Assembly (NCBI RefSeq): GCF_947648125.1
Contig: NZ_CANSMR010000003.1
Coordinates: 1-64,000, forward strand
DNA: 64,000 bases
Direction: 5' to 3'
DNA from: an uncultured Bradyrhizobium sp.
GTDB lineage: Bacteria; Pseudomonadota; Alphaproteobacteria; Rhizobiales; Xanthobacteraceae
The position numbers were made by a program, and so were the translations under genes. The stretch's first letter is position 1. The number at the start of each line of letters is the position of its first letter. Shown here one piece after another: positions 25,453-34,563 of the stretch. The notes below the pieces were generated by a model. It was given only the letters and a program-made list of their open reading frames with translations, was not told where the DNA came from and made no database searches.

Positions 25453-26757
25453 ATGACCGTGACAGATATCGCGACCCGGACCTACAACCACGGCTGGCGG
25501 CTCGACCCGATCGTGCGCAGCCTGCTGGACACCGATTTCTACAAGCTGTTGATGCAGCAGATGATCCGGGAAAGCTATCCGGACACGCGCACGACCTTTT
25601 CGGTGATCAACCGGTCGACCCATATCCGGCTTGCCGAGGTCATCGACGAGGGCGAGCTGCGCGCCCAGCTCGACCACGCCCGCACCATCCGCTTCACCAA
25701 GAAGGAACTGATCTGGCTCGCCGGCAACACGTTCTACGGCAAGACCCAGATGTTCTCGCCCGATTTCATCAACTGGCTTTCGAACTTCCGCCTGCCCGAA
25801 TACGAGCTGTACAAGGTCGACGGCCAGTATGAGCTGCACTTCCACGGGCCGTGGACCCACACCACGATGTGGGAGATCCCGGCACTCGCGATCCTCAACG
25901 AGCTGCGCTCGCGCGCCGCGACCAAGACCTACGGCCGCTTCGCGCTCGACGTGCTTTACGCCCGCGCCAAGGCCAAGCTGTGGGCCAAGGTCGAGCGGCT
26001 GCGCAAGCTGGACGGCTTGCGGTTGTCCGATTTCGGCACGCGCCGCCGCCACGGCTTCCTCTGGCAGCGCTGGTGCGTCGAGGCGGTGAAGGAAGGCCTC
26101 GGCCCGTCCTTCACCGGAACGTCGAACGTGCTGCTCGCGATGGACAACGACCTCGAGGCGATCGGCACCAACGCGCACGAGCTGCCGATGGTGGCCGCCG
26201 CGCTCGCCAACGACGACCAGGAGCTGCGCTGGGCGCCCTATCGCATCCTCGACCAGTGGCGCCACGCCTATGGCGGCAACCTCCTGATCGCGCTGCCCGA
26301 TGCGTTCGGCACCAAGCCGTTCCTGCGCGATGCGCCGGACTGGGTCGCCGACTGGACCGGCTTTCGTCCCGACAGCGCACCGCCGATCACCGCCGGCGAA
26401 GAGATCATCAAGTGGTGGAAGCAGAAGGGCCGCGACCCCAAGGAGAAGCTGCTGGTGTTCTCCGACGCGATGGACGTCGGCTCGATCGAGGAGACGTTCC
26501 ACCACTTCAAGGGACGCGTGCGCGTCAGCTTCGGCTGGGGCACCAACCTCACCAACGATTTCGTCGGCTGCGCGCCCGATGGCACCGCCGAACTCGATCC
26601 GATCTCGATCGTGTGCAAGGTGACGTCAGTCGACGGACGCCCGGCCGTCAAACTCTCCGACAATCCGGAGAAGGCGACCGGCATCCCGTCCGAGGTCGAG
26701 CGCTATTTGCGCGTGTTCGGCAATGTCGGCCGTGTCCGCACCGCAGTTCACGTCTAA
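25453..26757 (+). CDS. pncB: Nicotinate phosphoribosyltransferase
   Basis: A 434-residue cytosolic enzyme that joins nicotinate to phosphoribosyl pyrophosphate, feeding NAD salvage. Family marks are [15 protein letters not shown] near residue 24, [10 protein letters not shown], the catalytic-histidine region RRRHGFLWQ near 200, [20 protein letters not shown], and [15 protein letters not shown]. It starts 61 bases after nicB on the same strand, so the same imported nicotinate can go to catabolism or to NAD synthesis. Whether it is cotranscribed with nicAB is uncertain. Confidence 0.95.
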   Translation: MTVTDIATRTYNHGWRLDPIVRSLLDTDFYKLLMQQMIRESYPDTRTTFSVINRSTHIRLAEVIDEGELRAQLDHARTIRFTKKELIWLAGNTFYGKTQMFSPDFINWLSNFRLPEYELYKVDGQYELHFHGPWTHTTMWEIPALAILNELRSRAATKTYGRFALDVLYARAKAKLWAKVERLRKLDGLRLSDFGTRRRHGFLWQRWCVEAVKEGLGPSFTGTSNVLLAMDNDLEAIGTNAHELPMVAAALANDDQELRWAPYRILDQWRHAYGGNLLIALPDAFGTKPFLRDAPDWVADWTGFRPDSAPPITAGEEIIKWWKQKGRDPKEKLLVFSDAMDVGSIEETFHHFKGRVRVSFGWGTNLTNDFVGCAPDGTAELDPISIVCKVTSVDGRPAVKLSDNPEKATGIPSEVERYLRVFGNVGRVRTAVHV

Positions 26758-26802
26758 ACCAACGCACCGATCACTCCGATCGACTGACCTGACGAGCTTC
26801 GC

Positions 26803-28098
26803 ATGCCCGCACCCAAGCCGCCTGCCTTCGAAACCCTGAGCCTGCACGCCGGCCAGCGCCCCGATCCCGCAACCGGCGCGCGCGCGGTTCCAATCTATCA
26901 GACCACGTCCTACGTGTTCCAGGACGCCGATCACGCCGCGGCGCTGTTCAACCTCGAACGCGCCGGCCACATCTACACCCGCATCTCCAATCCGACCACG
27001 GCCGTGCTGGAAGAGCGCATCGCCGCGCTCGAATGCGGCGTCGGCGCGATCTGCACCGCCAGCGGCATGGCGGCGATGCATCTGGCGATCGCGACGCTGC
27101 TCAATGCCGGCGACCATATCGTCGCCTCCGCCTCGCTCTACGGCGGCACGATCAACATTTTGGCGCACACGCTGCCGCGCTTCGGCATCACCACGACCTT
27201 CGTGAAGCCCCGCGCGCTGGACGAATTCCGTGCCGCGATCAAGCCGAATACCCGGCTCGTGATCGGCGAGACCATCGGCAATCCCGGCCTCGAGGTGCTC
27301 GACATCCCGGCGGTGGCTAGAATCGCGCATGATGCGAAGATTCCGCTGCTGATCGACAACACCTTCGCGACGCCCTATCTGAGCCAGCCGATCGAGCTCG
27401 GCGCCGACATCACGATGAACTCGGCGACCAAATGGATGGGCGGCCATGGCATCGCGATCGGCGGCGTCATCGTCGACGGCGGCCGGTTCGACTGGCGCGC
27501 CTCCGGCAAATTCCCGCAGCTCACCGAGCCCTATGCCGGCTATCACGGCATCGTCTTCGACGAGCAGTTCGGCAAGGCCGCCTTCATCATGCGCGCACGC
27601 ACCGAGGGCCTGCGCGATTTCGGCGCCTGCCTGTCGCCGACCAACGCCTTCCAGCTATTGCAAGGTATCGAGACGCTCGGCGTCCGCATGGACCGCCACG
27701 TCAGCAACACCCATGCGGTGCTCGACTTCCTCACCACGAACAAGGCGGTCGAGTGGGTGCTGCATCCGTCGCTGGAGACGCATCCGGACTACGCACTGGC
27801 GAAGAAGCTGTTGCCGCGCGGCGCCGGCTCGATCGTCAGCTTCGGCATCAAGGGCAGCCGCGCCGCCGGCAAGAAGTTCATCGAGTCCTTGAAGCTAATC
27901 AGCCATCTCGCCAATGTCGGCGACGCCAAGACGCTGGTGATCCATCCGGCCAGCACCACGCACCAGCAGATGGACGCCGAGCAGCTCAAGGCCGCCGGCA
28001 TCGGCGAGGAGCTGGTGCGGCTGTCGGTCGGCATCGAGACCGCGCAGGACATCATCGACGATCTCGGCCAGGCGCTGCGCGCCTCGCAAAGGACTTAG
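26803..28098 (+). CDS. metY: O-acetylhomoserine sulfhydrylase (MetY type)
   Basis: A 431-residue PLP enzyme of the Cys/Met-metabolism class. It has the opening TLSLHAGQRPD, YTRISNPT near residue 58, the PLP phosphate region ASGMAAMHLA near 86, and the lysine K210 in SATKWMGGHG. MetY makes homocysteine from O-acetylhomoserine and sulfide, or methionine directly with methanethiol. The length (about 430) favours O-acetylhomoserine sulfhydrylase over shorter cystathionine enzymes. An alpha/beta hydrolase gene follows after four bases. Confidence 0.92.
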   Translation: MPAPKPPAFETLSLHAGQRPDPATGARAVPIYQTTSYVFQDADHAAALFNLERAGHIYTRISNPTTAVLEERIAALECGVGAICTASGMAAMHLAIATLLNAGDHIVASASLYGGTINILAHTLPRFGITTTFVKPRALDEFRAAIKPNTRLVIGETIGNPGLEVLDIPAVARIAHDAKIPLLIDNTFATPYLSQPIELGADITMNSATKWMGGHGIAIGGVIVDGGRFDWRASGKFPQLTEPYAGYHGIVFDEQFGKAAFIMRARTEGLRDFGACLSPTNAFQLLQGIETLGVRMDRHVSNTHAVLDFLTTNKAVEWVLHPSLETHPDYALAKKLLPRGAGSIVSFGIKGSRAAGKKFIESLKLISHLANVGDAKTLVIHPASTTHQQMDAEQLKAAGIGEELVRLSVGIETAQDIIDDLGQALRASQRT

Positions 28099-28102
28099 GG
28101 CC

Positions 28103-28882
28103 ATGCAGCTTTCCGTCAACGGGTCAGACACCTTCATCGCGACCGGCGGCAAGCCGTTCGATGCATCGCTGCCGGCGGTGGTGATGATCCACGGCGCCGG
28201 CTTCGATTCTTCGACCTGGGCGCTGCACAGCCGCTGGTTCGCCCATCACGGCTATTCCGTGCTGGCGCCGGATCTGCCCGGCCACGGCCGCTCCGCCGGC
28301 AAGCCGCTTGCGAGCATCGCCGAGTTGGCCGACTGGGTCGCCGCGCTGATCACCGCGGCCGGCGCGTCGAAGGCCCGGCTGATCGGCCATTCGATGGGCT
28401 CGCTGATCGCGATCGAGACCTCGGCACGGCATCCCGACAAGGTCTCCGGCCTGGCGCTGATCGGCACCGCCGCGACCATGACGGTCGGTCCCGATCTGTT
28501 GAAGGCCGCCGAGGCCAATGACGTCGCCGCGATCGACATGGTTTCGATCTGGGGCCTCGGCTTCAAGGCCGAGCTCGGCGGCAGCCTCGCGCCCGGCCTC
28601 TGGATGCACCAGGGCGCGCAGCGGGTGCTGCAGGAGGCGAAGCCCGGCGTGCTGTACAACGACCTCAACGCCTGCAACGCCTACCAGAACGCGCTCACCG
28701 CCGCGGCCGCGGTCAAGGTGCCCGCGACGTTCGTGCTCGGCGAGCGCGACATGATGACCCCCGCCAAGGCCGGCAAGGCGCTCGCCGCCGCGACGCCGAA
28801 TGCGCGGACCGTAGTGCTTCCAGGCGCAGGCCACATGATGATGGTCGAGCAGCCCGACGAGCTGCTGGCGGCGCTGCAGTAG
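28103..28882 (+). CDS. Alpha/beta-fold hydrolase
   Basis: A 259-residue soluble hydrolase: oxyanion region MIHGAGFDSSTW near residue 28, nucleophile elbow GHSMGS with S97, an acid in the GERDMMTP segment, and the histidine in LPGAGHMMMVEQ near 241. The natural substrate is unknown. The four-base spacing to metY suggests cotranscription; a role in acyl-homoserine chemistry is conceivable, but homoserine O-acetyltransferases are longer, so this is not claimed. Confidence 0.88.
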   Translation: MQLSVNGSDTFIATGGKPFDASLPAVVMIHGAGFDSSTWALHSRWFAHHGYSVLAPDLPGHGRSAGKPLASIAELADWVAALITAAGASKARLIGHSMGSLIAIETSARHPDKVSGLALIGTAATMTVGPDLLKAAEANDVAAIDMVSIWGLGFKAELGGSLAPGLWMHQGAQRVLQEAKPGVLYNDLNACNAYQNALTAAAAVKVPATFVLGERDMMTPAKAGKALAAATPNARTVVLPGAGHMMMVEQPDELLAALQ

Positions 28883-28896
28883 CGACGTCCCTCTTC

Positions 28897-28974
28897 CCTT
28901 CTCCCCTTGTGGGAGAAGGTGGCGCGAAGCGCCGGATGAGGGGTCTCTATCCGCGGAGACAGACCCCTCAGCCG
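28897..28974. repeat. Truncated mosaic palindrome, CTCTCCC family, copy 3
   Basis: The left arm CCTTCTCCCCTTGTGGGAGAAGG (28897-28919), GGATGAGGGGTCT and AGACCCCTC are present, but the usual right outer arm is missing. The remainder of the gap to 29247 holds no gene; it contains a candidate promoter at 29103. Confidence 0.7.
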
Positions 28975-29102
28975 GGCTCCGATGCTTTCGCATTCCAAGT
29001 GCCCTTTGCAGCCACTACTGCTGGCGACGTTGGAGAACCCAAAATATCGAAAACAACCCCATGCAAAGTAGCAGGGCGGTCGCCGGCACACGGACAAGCA
29101 AC

Positions 29103-29132
29103 TTGACGTGTCGGGCAAATCAGCGCTATCTT
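29103..29132 (+). promoter_or_regulatory. Candidate sigma-70-type promoter for the small secreted protein
   Basis: TTGACG at 29103-29108 and TATCTT at 29127-29132 with an 18-base spacer, about 115 bases before the start at 29248. This local stretch is more A/T-rich than its surroundings. Identified by eye only. Confidence 0.4.
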
Positions 29133-29247
29133 CTATTATTCCGAAGTCCTACGAACACCACGAGCACCTACGCAACAGCGTAGTCAAGAGCGAATTAGCT
29201 TGCCTTGCTTTGAGTCCTTTTGCACTCTCAGGTTAGGAGGCCGATGC

Positions 29248-29532
29248 ATGAAGATGAAGATTATGACCATCGTGTGCGCTTTCGGAGTGGCCCTGGTGCT
29301 GTGTAACCTCGGGACGTCCGCTGCGGAAGCCCGGACGCGAAAGGCACAAGTCGTTCATGAACGAACGAGGGTCGTTATCCCGACGCCGGTGATAAGGCCG
29401 ACTCCGTGGGATTATTATCTTGTTCCACGATATCGCTATCGCCCTGAAGACGACCGGGTCGATCCATACGGGCCGCCGGTGGTGTCGTCTTGGTACCTCT
29501 ATGAGGGGTGGCGGTGGCCGTACTGGTGGTGA
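29248..29532 (+). CDS. Small exported protein of unknown function, Tyr/Trp/Pro-rich
   Basis: A 94-residue protein with a clear Sec signal (MKMKIMTIVCAFGVALVL, cleavage likely after SAAEA near residue 27). The mature part is basic, then rich in proline, tyrosine and tryptophan, ending WYLYEGWRWPYWW. TAGGAGG lies seven bases before the ATG. No enzyme motif is visible. It sits alone between two repeat-filled gaps. A cell-envelope or surface-associated role is plausible from composition only. Confidence 0.72.
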   Translation: MKMKIMTIVCAFGVALVLCNLGTSAAEARTRKAQVVHERTRVVIPTPVIRPTPWDYYLVPRYRYRPEDDRVDPYGPPVVSSWYLYEGWRWPYWW

Positions 29533-29624
29533 ACAGCGATCAGGCCGAACAGATCGCATTCCGACGAACTGCTGGCGGCGTTGCGGTAGGGTGTGTGGCT
29601 CACGAGCGGCACCAAGTACTCAGT

Positions 29625-29746
29625 GTCGTCCCGGCGAAAGCCGGGACCCATAACCACTGAAAGCCATTGTTACGCAACGCTGGGGCCACAGCCTTTCTCA
29701 ACAATCCAACCCTGTGGTTATAGGTCCCGGCTTTCGCCGGGACGAC
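29625..29746. repeat. Inverted repeat, GTCGTCCCGG family, copy 1
   Basis: Arms of about 30 bases starting GTCGTCCCGGCGAAAGCCGG (29625) and ending CCGGCTTTCGCCGGGACGAC (29746), with an internal ATAACCAC/GTGGTTAT pair. It recurs at 49441-49562 with the same length. No gene is visible between 29533 and 29839. Confidence 0.85.
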
Positions 29747-29839
29747 ACCGGGTATGTTGCACCGATTTTCAACCCATCATCCTAAGGAGCGCGGAACGCG
29801 CGCGCCTCACCATGAGGGGTTGATATTAGCGCGCGCCCC

Positions 29840-30862
29840 TCACTGCTTCGCCGGCTTCCTCCCGATCGGGTGGATGTCGATCGCACGCAGGCGGCCGAGG
29901 CGGAGCACGTCCATCGACAGGGTGCGGTCGATCCGGCTGTGATCGAGCGCGCGGATCAGATCGTCGACACCGTGGATCTCGACGCCGTCGAGTTTGATCA
30001 CGACGTCGCCCGGCAACAGGCTCGCGCGCGCGGCCGGACTGTCCGGCTCGATCTGCATCAAGAGCGCACCCATCTTGTTCTCGACGCCGGCCAGCACCGC
30101 ATGCCGCCGCGGCACCGGCGCGGTTTGTCCGGCGACGCCGATATAGGCGCGGCGGACATAGCCGTGGCGGATGATCTCCGACAGCACGAACTGCGCGGTA
30201 TTGCTGGCGACCGCAAAGCAGATGCCCTGCGCGCCGTTGATGATCGCCGTATTGATGCCGATCACCTCGCCCTTCGATGACACCAGCGGCCCGCCGGAAT
30301 TTCCGGGATTGAGCGCGGCGTCGGTCTGGATCACGTCCTCGATGGTCCGCCCGCTGACCGAGCGGATCGAGCGGCCGAGCGCCGACACCACGCCGGCGGT
30401 GACCGTCGATTCAAAGCCGAGCGGATTGCCGATCGCAACCACGAGCTGACCGCGCCGCAAGGTCTTGGAGTTGCCGAGCGAGGCATAGGGCAGATCGCGC
30501 GCGCCATCGGCCCGCAGCAGCGCGAGATCGGTGTCGGGGTCGACGCCGAGCACATGGGCGTCGGTGACGAAACCTTCGGTGTCGCGCAGGCGGATCTCCT
30601 TCGACGATCCGACCACATGGCTGTTGGTCAGCACGAGGCCGTCGGGCGAGATCACGATGCCCGAGCCGAGCCCGCCGCGCTCGCGCGCATTGCGCACCTT
30701 CGGCCCGGTCTCGACGCGGACCACGGCGGGGCCGACGCGGTCGGTGACGTCGATCACGGCATTGGAATAGGCATCCAGCAAAACCCGGTCATCATCCCGG
30801 GCAGCATCAGCCGCCCGCGATGACGGCGTGTCAGCGGCGGTATCTGAGGTAAAATCCAGCAT
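29840..30862 (-). CDS. Trypsin-like serine protease with PDZ domain (HtrA-like, S1C)
   Basis: A 340-residue protein. The trypsin-like domain holds the full triad: H82 in LTNSHVVG, D112 in PDTDLALL and S189 in NPGNSGGP. One PDZ domain follows at about 245-330 (DSPAARASLLPGDVVIKLDG). Most HtrA/Deg proteases are exported, but here the N-terminus (MLDFTSDTAADTPSS) is acidic and lacks a hydrophobic signal, so a cytosolic location is predicted. It has one PDZ domain, as DegS does, but without a membrane anchor. It is a single gene flanked by repeats. Confidence 0.92.
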   Translation of the reverse strand: MLDFTSDTAADTPSSRAADAARDDDRVLLDAYSNAVIDVTDRVGPAVVRVETGPKVRNARERGGLGSGIVISPDGLVLTNSHVVGSSKEIRLRDTEGFVTDAHVLGVDPDTDLALLRADGARDLPYASLGNSKTLRRGQLVVAIGNPLGFESTVTAGVVSALGRSIRSVSGRTIEDVIQTDAALNPGNSGGPLVSSKGEVIGINTAIINGAQGICFAVASNTAQFVLSEIIRHGYVRRAYIGVAGQTAPVPRRHAVLAGVENKMGALLMQIEPDSPAARASLLPGDVVIKLDGVEIHGVDDLIRALDHSRIDRTLSMDVLRLGRLRAIDIHPIGRKPAKQ

Positions 30863-30990
30863 GGCGAGAGTCCTTTGGTCTCCTCAGATGGTGACCGGTT
30901 CCCGCTGCCGCAAGTGGTTACGCTCGGCGCCTGCCCGACCGGCTAGGGCATGATGAGACAAGGTTGATCTGGCACGGCGGCGGAAGTTCA

Positions 30991-31109
30991 CCTCTCCCTT
31001 GGGAGAGGTCGGCGCGCAGCGCCGGGTGAGGGGTTACGCTCTTTCCTAGGAGCCGCGGCCCCTCACCCGATTTGCTGCGCAAATCGACCTCTCCCCATTG
31101 GGGAGAGGT
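30991..31109. repeat. Mosaic palindrome, CTCTCCC family, copy 4
   Basis: Outer arms CCTCTCCCTTGGGAGAGG (30991-31008) and CCTCTCCCCATTGGGGAGAGG (31088-31108) surround GGTGAGGGG and CCCCTCACCCGATTTGC segments. It fills most of the 290-base gap between the protease and the next minus-strand gene. Confidence 0.8.
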
Positions 31110-31152
31110 AAATCCAGTCCGCGGATCCGATTCAGCCCGAACTCATCCCGCT

Positions 31153-31602
31153 TTAGGGTGCCCGCCGCAGCGTGCCGCCGCGCGCTTTGACCGGATCGAG
31201 CAGCGACCAGTCGCCGTCCGGCAGCACGTGGCCCTTCGGGAACGGCGCGCGCAGCTCGAGCCCGAGCGAGCGCAGCACGCGGTCGTCGCGGTAGTAGCAT
31301 TGCAGCACGACGCGGACGAGCGTGGCCGCAGCAGCGCCGCCACGGCTACGAAACTCCAGCGCCACCGCATCGCGCCTGGAATCGTCGAGCTCGGCGAGCG
31401 GCTTGCCGGCAAGCTGCGCCAGATGATCCAGCGCCTGCGCGACCAGCGCGGTGTCGCGGCCGAGCGTGGCGATCATGTCGGCCTGGATCACGGCATCATC
31501 AGCCCCTGGCACCTTGTACTCGGCGCTTTCGGGAACGATCATCGCGGCGACTGTGCGGAGATCGGCGCGCTGGGCTGCGGTCAGTTGTTTGCTATCGGAC
31601 AT
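31153..31602 (-). CDS. Gluconate 2-dehydrogenase subunit 3-like partner of the GMC oxidoreductase
   Basis: A 149-residue protein weakly resembling gluconate 2-dehydrogenase subunit 3, the small partner of membrane GMC dehydrogenases (LTAAQRADLRTVAAMIVPES at the start, CYYRDDRVLRSLG near residue 105). Unlike the classical subunit it has no Tat signal. It starts 18 bases after the stop of the GMC gene and so forms a two-gene unit. Its assignment leans on that pairing. Confidence 0.75.
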   Translation of the reverse strand: MSDSKQLTAAQRADLRTVAAMIVPESAEYKVPGADDAVIQADMIATLGRDTALVAQALDHLAQLAGKPLAELDDSRRDAVALEFRSRGGAAAATLVRVVLQCYYRDDRVLRSLGLELRAPFPKGHVLPDGDWSLLDPVKARGGTLRRAP

Positions 31603-31620
31603 ATCGGTCTCTGGGCGGTC

Positions 31621-33222
31621 TCAGTCGAACAGATTGGCGAGGCGCTGCTTCATCTGGTCGGCGATGTAGAGCGCAAGGGCCTGGATGGTGGAGGTCGGGT
31701 TCACGCCGCCCGAGGTGACGAAGATGCTGCCGTCGACGATGAAGAGGTTCTTCACGTCATGCGAGCGGCCCCATTCATTGACCACGGAGCGCGCCGGATC
31801 GGTGCCCATCCGCGCGGTGCCGAGCAGATGCCATCCGCCCCATGGGATCGGATCGTTGATGCAGATGTCGGTGGCGCCGGCGGCCTCGAGGATCTCCCGG
31901 CCGCGCGCCAGGCTATGGTCCATCATCTTCCGGCTGTTCGCACTGATCGTGTAGTCGATCTTCGGCGCCGGGATGCCGTGGCTGTCCTTCAGCACGGGAT
32001 CAAGCGTGACGCGGTTGTGCTCTTCCGGCAGATCCTCGCAGATCGCGGATACCGCAAGGCGATGGCCATTGAGCTTGCGGAAGACGCGGTGATGATCCTT
32101 GCCCCACGGCAGAATGCCCTTCTGCTCGCTCGCAACCGCCTCGAACACCGGCCCGGCGCCGCGGCCGAACTGGATGCCGTAACCGCGGACGAAGCCGCGC
32201 GACAGATCGGTGTCGTAGAATTCCTTGCTCCACAGGCAGGTCGGCGGAGCGCGGTTGCTATCGGTCGGCTCCTTCACGAAGCCGTAGACCTGCGCATAGG
32301 GGTGGAACATCAGGTTCTTGCCGACCAGGCCCGATGAATTGGCGAGGCCGTTCGGATATTTCCCCGACACCGAATTGAGCAGCAGCCGCGGCGTGCCGAC
32401 CCCGTTGCAGGCGATGATGACGACCTCGGCAGGCTGGAATTGCTCGACGCCGTCCTTGTCGTAGTAGACGACGCCGGAGGCCATGCCGTGCTCGTTGGTC
32501 AGGATCTCGCGCACCCGGCAATGGGTCTTGAGCTCGACCCCGGCGCGGATCGCATGCGGCCAGTAGGTGATGTCGGTCGAGGCCTTGGCGCCCTGCGCGC
32601 ACGCCGGCGTGCAGTGACCGAGATTGATGCAGCGCGCCCTGCCCTCGTAATCCATCGTCGCAACTGTCGTGTCCGACGGCCACCAGTGCCAGCCGAGCTT
32701 GTTCATGGCCTTGCCGATCAACGGGCCGGACAGCCCGAGCGGCTGCTGCGGCATCGGCGGATGGCTGAGCGGCGACAGCGGATCGCCGGACAGGCCCGAG
32801 ACGCCCATCATGCGATCGTTCTCCTCGAAGAACGGCGTGAGCGCGTCGTAATCGATCGGCCAGTCGTCGGCGACGCCGTCGAGCGTCTTCACCTTGAAGT
32901 CGGAGGGATGCAGCCGCGGCCAGTGCGCGGTGTACATCACGGTCGAGCCGCCGACGGCGTTGAAATTGACGACCTTGATCGGCGAATTGTCGTCATTGAT
33001 CGGGTAGTCTTCCGGCCGCCTGCGGACGTTCGGGCTGGATGACCACTCGCCATAGAATTTCGCCTCCCAGTCGCGCCCGGTGCTCGGATATTCGGCAGGA
33101 TTCATCCAGCCGCCCTGATCGAGGCAGAGGATATGCATCTTGGTATCGGCGAGGCTCCAGGCTATCGCGGCGCCGGAGGCCCCGGCGCCGATGATCAGGA
33201 CGTCAACGGGTTCGTTCTTCAT
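31621..33222 (-). CDS. GMC-family FAD oxidoreductase
   Basis: A 533-residue glucose-methanol-choline-type flavoprotein. The FAD-binding GAGASGAAIA is near residue 12, MYTAHWPRLHPSDF near 97, the catalytic histidine region GGWHLLGTARMG near 462, and the C-terminal VVDGSIFVTSGGVNPTSTIQALALYIAD. Related enzymes oxidise sugars, polyols or alcohols; the substrate is unknown. There is no signal peptide, so it is either cytosolic or exported by other means. The subunit-3-like gene follows it, and the next upstream gene is a P450 on the same strand. Confidence 0.92.
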   Translation of the reverse strand: MKNEPVDVLIIGAGASGAAIAWSLADTKMHILCLDQGGWMNPAEYPSTGRDWEAKFYGEWSSSPNVRRRPEDYPINDDNSPIKVVNFNAVGGSTVMYTAHWPRLHPSDFKVKTLDGVADDWPIDYDALTPFFEENDRMMGVSGLSGDPLSPLSHPPMPQQPLGLSGPLIGKAMNKLGWHWWPSDTTVATMDYEGRARCINLGHCTPACAQGAKASTDITYWPHAIRAGVELKTHCRVREILTNEHGMASGVVYYDKDGVEQFQPAEVVIIACNGVGTPRLLLNSVSGKYPNGLANSSGLVGKNLMFHPYAQVYGFVKEPTDSNRAPPTCLWSKEFYDTDLSRGFVRGYGIQFGRGAGPVFEAVASEQKGILPWGKDHHRVFRKLNGHRLAVSAICEDLPEEHNRVTLDPVLKDSHGIPAPKIDYTISANSRKMMDHSLARGREILEAAGATDICINDPIPWGGWHLLGTARMGTDPARSVVNEWGRSHDVKNLFIVDGSIFVTSGGVNPTSTIQALALYIADQMKQRLANLFD

Positions 33223-33243
33223 TCTTATTTCCTGGTGATTCTC

Positions 33244-33328
33244 CCGTCATTGCGAGCGAAGCGAAGCAATCCATCCTTCCCGCGTTGCGAGGTGGATTGC
33301 TTCGTCGCTTCGCTCCTCGCAATGACGG
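33244..33328. repeat. Inverted repeat with GCGAAGCAATCC arms
   Basis: The arm CCGTCATTGCGAGCGAAGCG... (33244-33272) is matched by ...CGCTCCTCGCAATGACGG (33294-33328), with internal GGATTGCTTCG. It separates the P450 gene from the GMC gene downstream; a diverged relative lies at 7892. Confidence 0.85.
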
Positions 33329-33339
33329 CCGGGGCTGGC

Positions 33340-34563
33340 TCAATTCACGATTCTCACCGGCAAGCTTCGTATACCGCGGATAAAATTGGAATAGAGCCTT
33401 TGCGGCGGGCCCATCAGCTCAAAACGCAGATCACGCGCCAAAACCTCCTCCCAGAGGATGCGCAATTGCTGCTCGGCGAGACGGTCGCCGACGCAGCGGT
33501 GGATGCCGGCGCCGAAGGCGAGATGCTGGCGCGGCTTGGCGCGTTCGATGATGAATTCATCGGCCCGTTCGATCTTGCCCTCGTCGCGGTTGCCGGAGAT
33601 GTACCACATCACGACCTTCTCGCCCTTTTTGATCCGGCGGCCCGCAAGCTCGACATCGTTGCGCGCGGTGCGGCGCATGTGCAGCACCGGCGTGTGGTAG
33701 CGGATGGTTTCGGACACCAGGTTCGGGATCAGCTCGCGGCGGGCGCGGACCAGCTCGAACTGCTCCGGATTCTCGCACAGCGCCATCAGCCCGGCCGACA
33801 TCGAATTGCGCGTGGTGTCGTTGCCACCGACGATCAAAAGCCCGATCGTGCCGATGAACTCGCGCGGCTCCAGATTCCGCGTCGCTTCCGAATGCGCCAG
33901 CATCGAGATCAGGTCGAAGGTCGGCGGCGCATCGACCCGCGCGTTCCACAGCTTGCGGAAATATTCTCCCATCTTGATCAGCTCGGCGGTGCGTTCAGCC
34001 TCCGAATGCACAACGGCGTCGGGGGACTCGATGTTGGCGATTGCGACATCCGACCACCAGGTCAGCTTGGCGCGGTCCTCAGCGGGAAAATCGAACAGCG
34101 TCGCCAGCATCATGTTGGTGAGGTCGACCGAGACCCGCTCGGCCCAGTCGAAGGTCTCGTTGCGCGGCAGCGCGTCGAGCACGACCGAGGTGCGTTTACG
34201 GATCAGCGCATCGAAATTGGCGAGGTTCGACGGCGCCACGATCGGCGCGACCGTGCGGCGCTGCGCGGTGTGGCCGGGCGGGTCCATGCGGATGAAACTT
34301 GGCCGCTCCTGCCCCTTCGGCTGGTCAGCGACCTGGATACCGCCGAGCTCGGAGGCCGACGAATAGTTCTGGTGATCCAGCTCGACCGCAAAGATGTCGT
34401 CGTAGCGCGTCACCGACCAGTACGGACCGTAGGCCGAGGCCTCGCAATAATGTACCGGATCGTCGCGGCGGAGCTGCGCGAACAGCGGCCGCCAGGTGTC
34501 ATCCTGATAAAGCCGGGGGTTGCTGACGTCTGTTGACGTTGGCCTGCGCAGCGCCTCTCCCAT
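33340..34563 (-). CDS. Cytochrome P450, CYP153-like
   Basis: A 407-residue soluble P450. The oxygen-activation helix has GGNDTTRNS at 246-254, the ExxR motif is E285-R288, and the haem thiolate is C357 in FGAGIHRCVG. The segments DVSNPRLYQDDTWRPLF, MRRTA, VVMWYISGNRDE and IRSLPVRI resemble CYP153 enzymes, which hydroxylate terminal carbons of alkanes and fatty acids. ATG 34563 matches the family N-terminus. It needs ferredoxin and a reductase, neither of which is adjacent. It diverges from a Baeyer-Villiger monooxygenase gene across 233 bases. Confidence 0.9.
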   Translation of the reverse strand: MGEALRRPTSTDVSNPRLYQDDTWRPLFAQLRRDDPVHYCEASAYGPYWSVTRYDDIFAVELDHQNYSSASELGGIQVADQPKGQERPSFIRMDPPGHTAQRRTVAPIVAPSNLANFDALIRKRTSVVLDALPRNETFDWAERVSVDLTNMMLATLFDFPAEDRAKLTWWSDVAIANIESPDAVVHSEAERTAELIKMGEYFRKLWNARVDAPPTFDLISMLAHSEATRNLEPREFIGTIGLLIVGGNDTTRNSMSAGLMALCENPEQFELVRARRELIPNLVSETIRYHTPVLHMRRTARNDVELAGRRIKKGEKVVMWYISGNRDEGKIERADEFIIERAKPRQHLAFGAGIHRCVGDRLAEQQLRILWEEVLARDLRFELMGPPQRLYSNFIRGIRSLPVRIVN

